A stretch of 64,000 bases of DNA from Arthrobacter pullicola (GTDB lineage: Bacteria > Actinomycetota > Actinomycetes > Actinomycetales > Micrococcaceae): assembly GCF_014836875.1 (NCBI RefSeq), contig NZ_JACSQC010000003.1, positions 46,619 through 110,618 on the forward strand, given 5' to 3'. Below, piece by piece: positions 63,661-64,000 of the stretch. The first letter of the stretch is position 1. Each line of letters opens with the position of its first letter. The position numbers were made by a program, and so were the translations under genes. The notes under the pieces were generated by a model, which saw only the letters and a program-made list of their open reading frames with translations, was not told where the DNA came from and did not search any database.

Positions 63661-64000
63661 ATGGCACGATTTTTCGCCCGCAACACGGACCCGGCCCATC
63701 CAGCAACCAAAACTGCCACTGACCTCGGCTCTCCGGCTCCCTGTGACCGCGACCCGAACGAGCCGAACGGTCTGCACCAACCGCAGGGCACCGGTACCAT
63801 CACCGCAACGGAAGTGAAGCCGGCACCAGCCGGACCGGGAGCCGGCAAACCTCCGGCTCCGCACTCGCGGCGGCAGCTGGCCCTGATCTTCAGCGGACTG
63901 ATCATGGCGGTCCTGATTTCCTCCCTGGACCAGACGATTGTCTCCACTGCGCTGCCGACAATTACCGGCGAACTGCGCGGACTGGACCACCTGTCCTGGG
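63661..64000 (+). CDS. DHA2-type MFS transporter, N-terminal part (cut by window end)
   Basis: Only 113 codons are present. After a Pro/Ala-rich hydrophilic N-terminus of ~75 residues, the first transmembrane helix begins (RRQLALIFSGLIMAVLISS), leading into LDQTIVSTALPTITGEL, the conserved TM1 motif of 14-helix DHA2 drug/H+ antiporters. AGGAGG lies 5 nt before the ATG at 63661. The remainder lies beyond the window, so it is not a true truncation. The long hydrophilic N-terminus is unusual for the family. Confidence 0.85.
   Translation, partial: MARFFARNTDPAHPATKTATDLGSPAPCDRDPNEPNGLHQPQGTGTITATEVKPAPAGPGAGKPPAPHSRRQLALIFSGLIMAVLISSLDQTIVSTALPTITGELRGLDHLSW

Overview
The window looks like the chromosome of a high-GC actinobacterium, most likely an Arthrobacter-like member of the Micrococcaceae. 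The evidence is the strongly G/C-ending codon use, GTG and TTG starts, mycothiol-linked genes (an S-(hydroxymethyl)mycothiol dehydrogenase and a mycoredoxin), a class Ib nrdHIEF ribonucleotide reductase, a DUF222/HNH (13E12-type) protein, and the order obgE-proB-proA-nadD-rsfS. The genus is inferred; no rRNA or other marker is present. There are no IS elements, complete prophages, CRISPR arrays or rRNA genes.

Layout. 1-7.2 kb is a conserved housekeeping block: obgE, proBA, a small membrane protein, nadD, a proline/alanine-rich membrane protein and rsfS. Two identical tRNA-Ala(GGC) genes with a strong terminator follow. 7.8-18.4 kb is mixed metabolism and regulation: a Nudix-NYN fusion, a MerR/PLP-enzyme/FAD-oxidase cluster, patatin, fatty acid desaturase, App1 phosphatase, DUF2975, FUSC and LysR. 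18.4-23.4 kb is the nrdHIE-nrdF locus, with NrdR-like boxes and DnaA-like palindromes upstream, and with two very small, well-initiated ORFs plus several hairpins between nrdE and nrdF. 23.5-38 kb holds accessory genes: arfB, a lower-GC membrane protein, a YafY-type regulator with a divergent VOC gene, VanY, SDR, CGNR regulator, two aldo/keto reductases, DUF1992, DUF222-HNH, GNAT and a CPA1 antiporter.

38.1-43.9 kb is a DNA-damage neighbourhood. It contains a precisely phased array of ten 16-bp units carrying DnaA-box-like 9-mers, a umuD-umuC pair behind a LexA (SOS) box, and an almost identical SOS box shared by a divergent 111-aa protein of unknown function and a SRAP/HMCES-type DNA-crosslink protein. 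The UmuD homologue appears to lack the catalytic lysine of S24 peptidases (Arg at the aligned position). A second SRAP paralogue lies at 57 kb with no SOS box recognised.

44-64 kb contains an aldo/keto reductase, a thioesterase plus lipoate-ligase-like pair, a winged-helix/X25-domain protein, a lipase maturation factor homologue, a PIG-L deacetylase, a polarity-rich SRPBCC-like region, a formaldehyde-detoxification pair (MBL hydrolase and MscR), mycoredoxin, a PhoX phosphatase, a VOC protein, an MMPL transporter, chorismate mutase, a CoA-transferase, a DUF2087 protein, and the start of a DHA2-type MFS transporter cut by the window end.

Short tandem repeats are common here (7, 9, 15, 16, 18, 24 and 90 bp periods), some between genes and some coding for low-complexity tails. 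The items most worth follow-up are the DnaA-like 16-bp array beside umuDC, the Lys-to-Arg UmuD, the nrdE-nrdF micro-ORFs, and the SOS-box-linked unknown protein.
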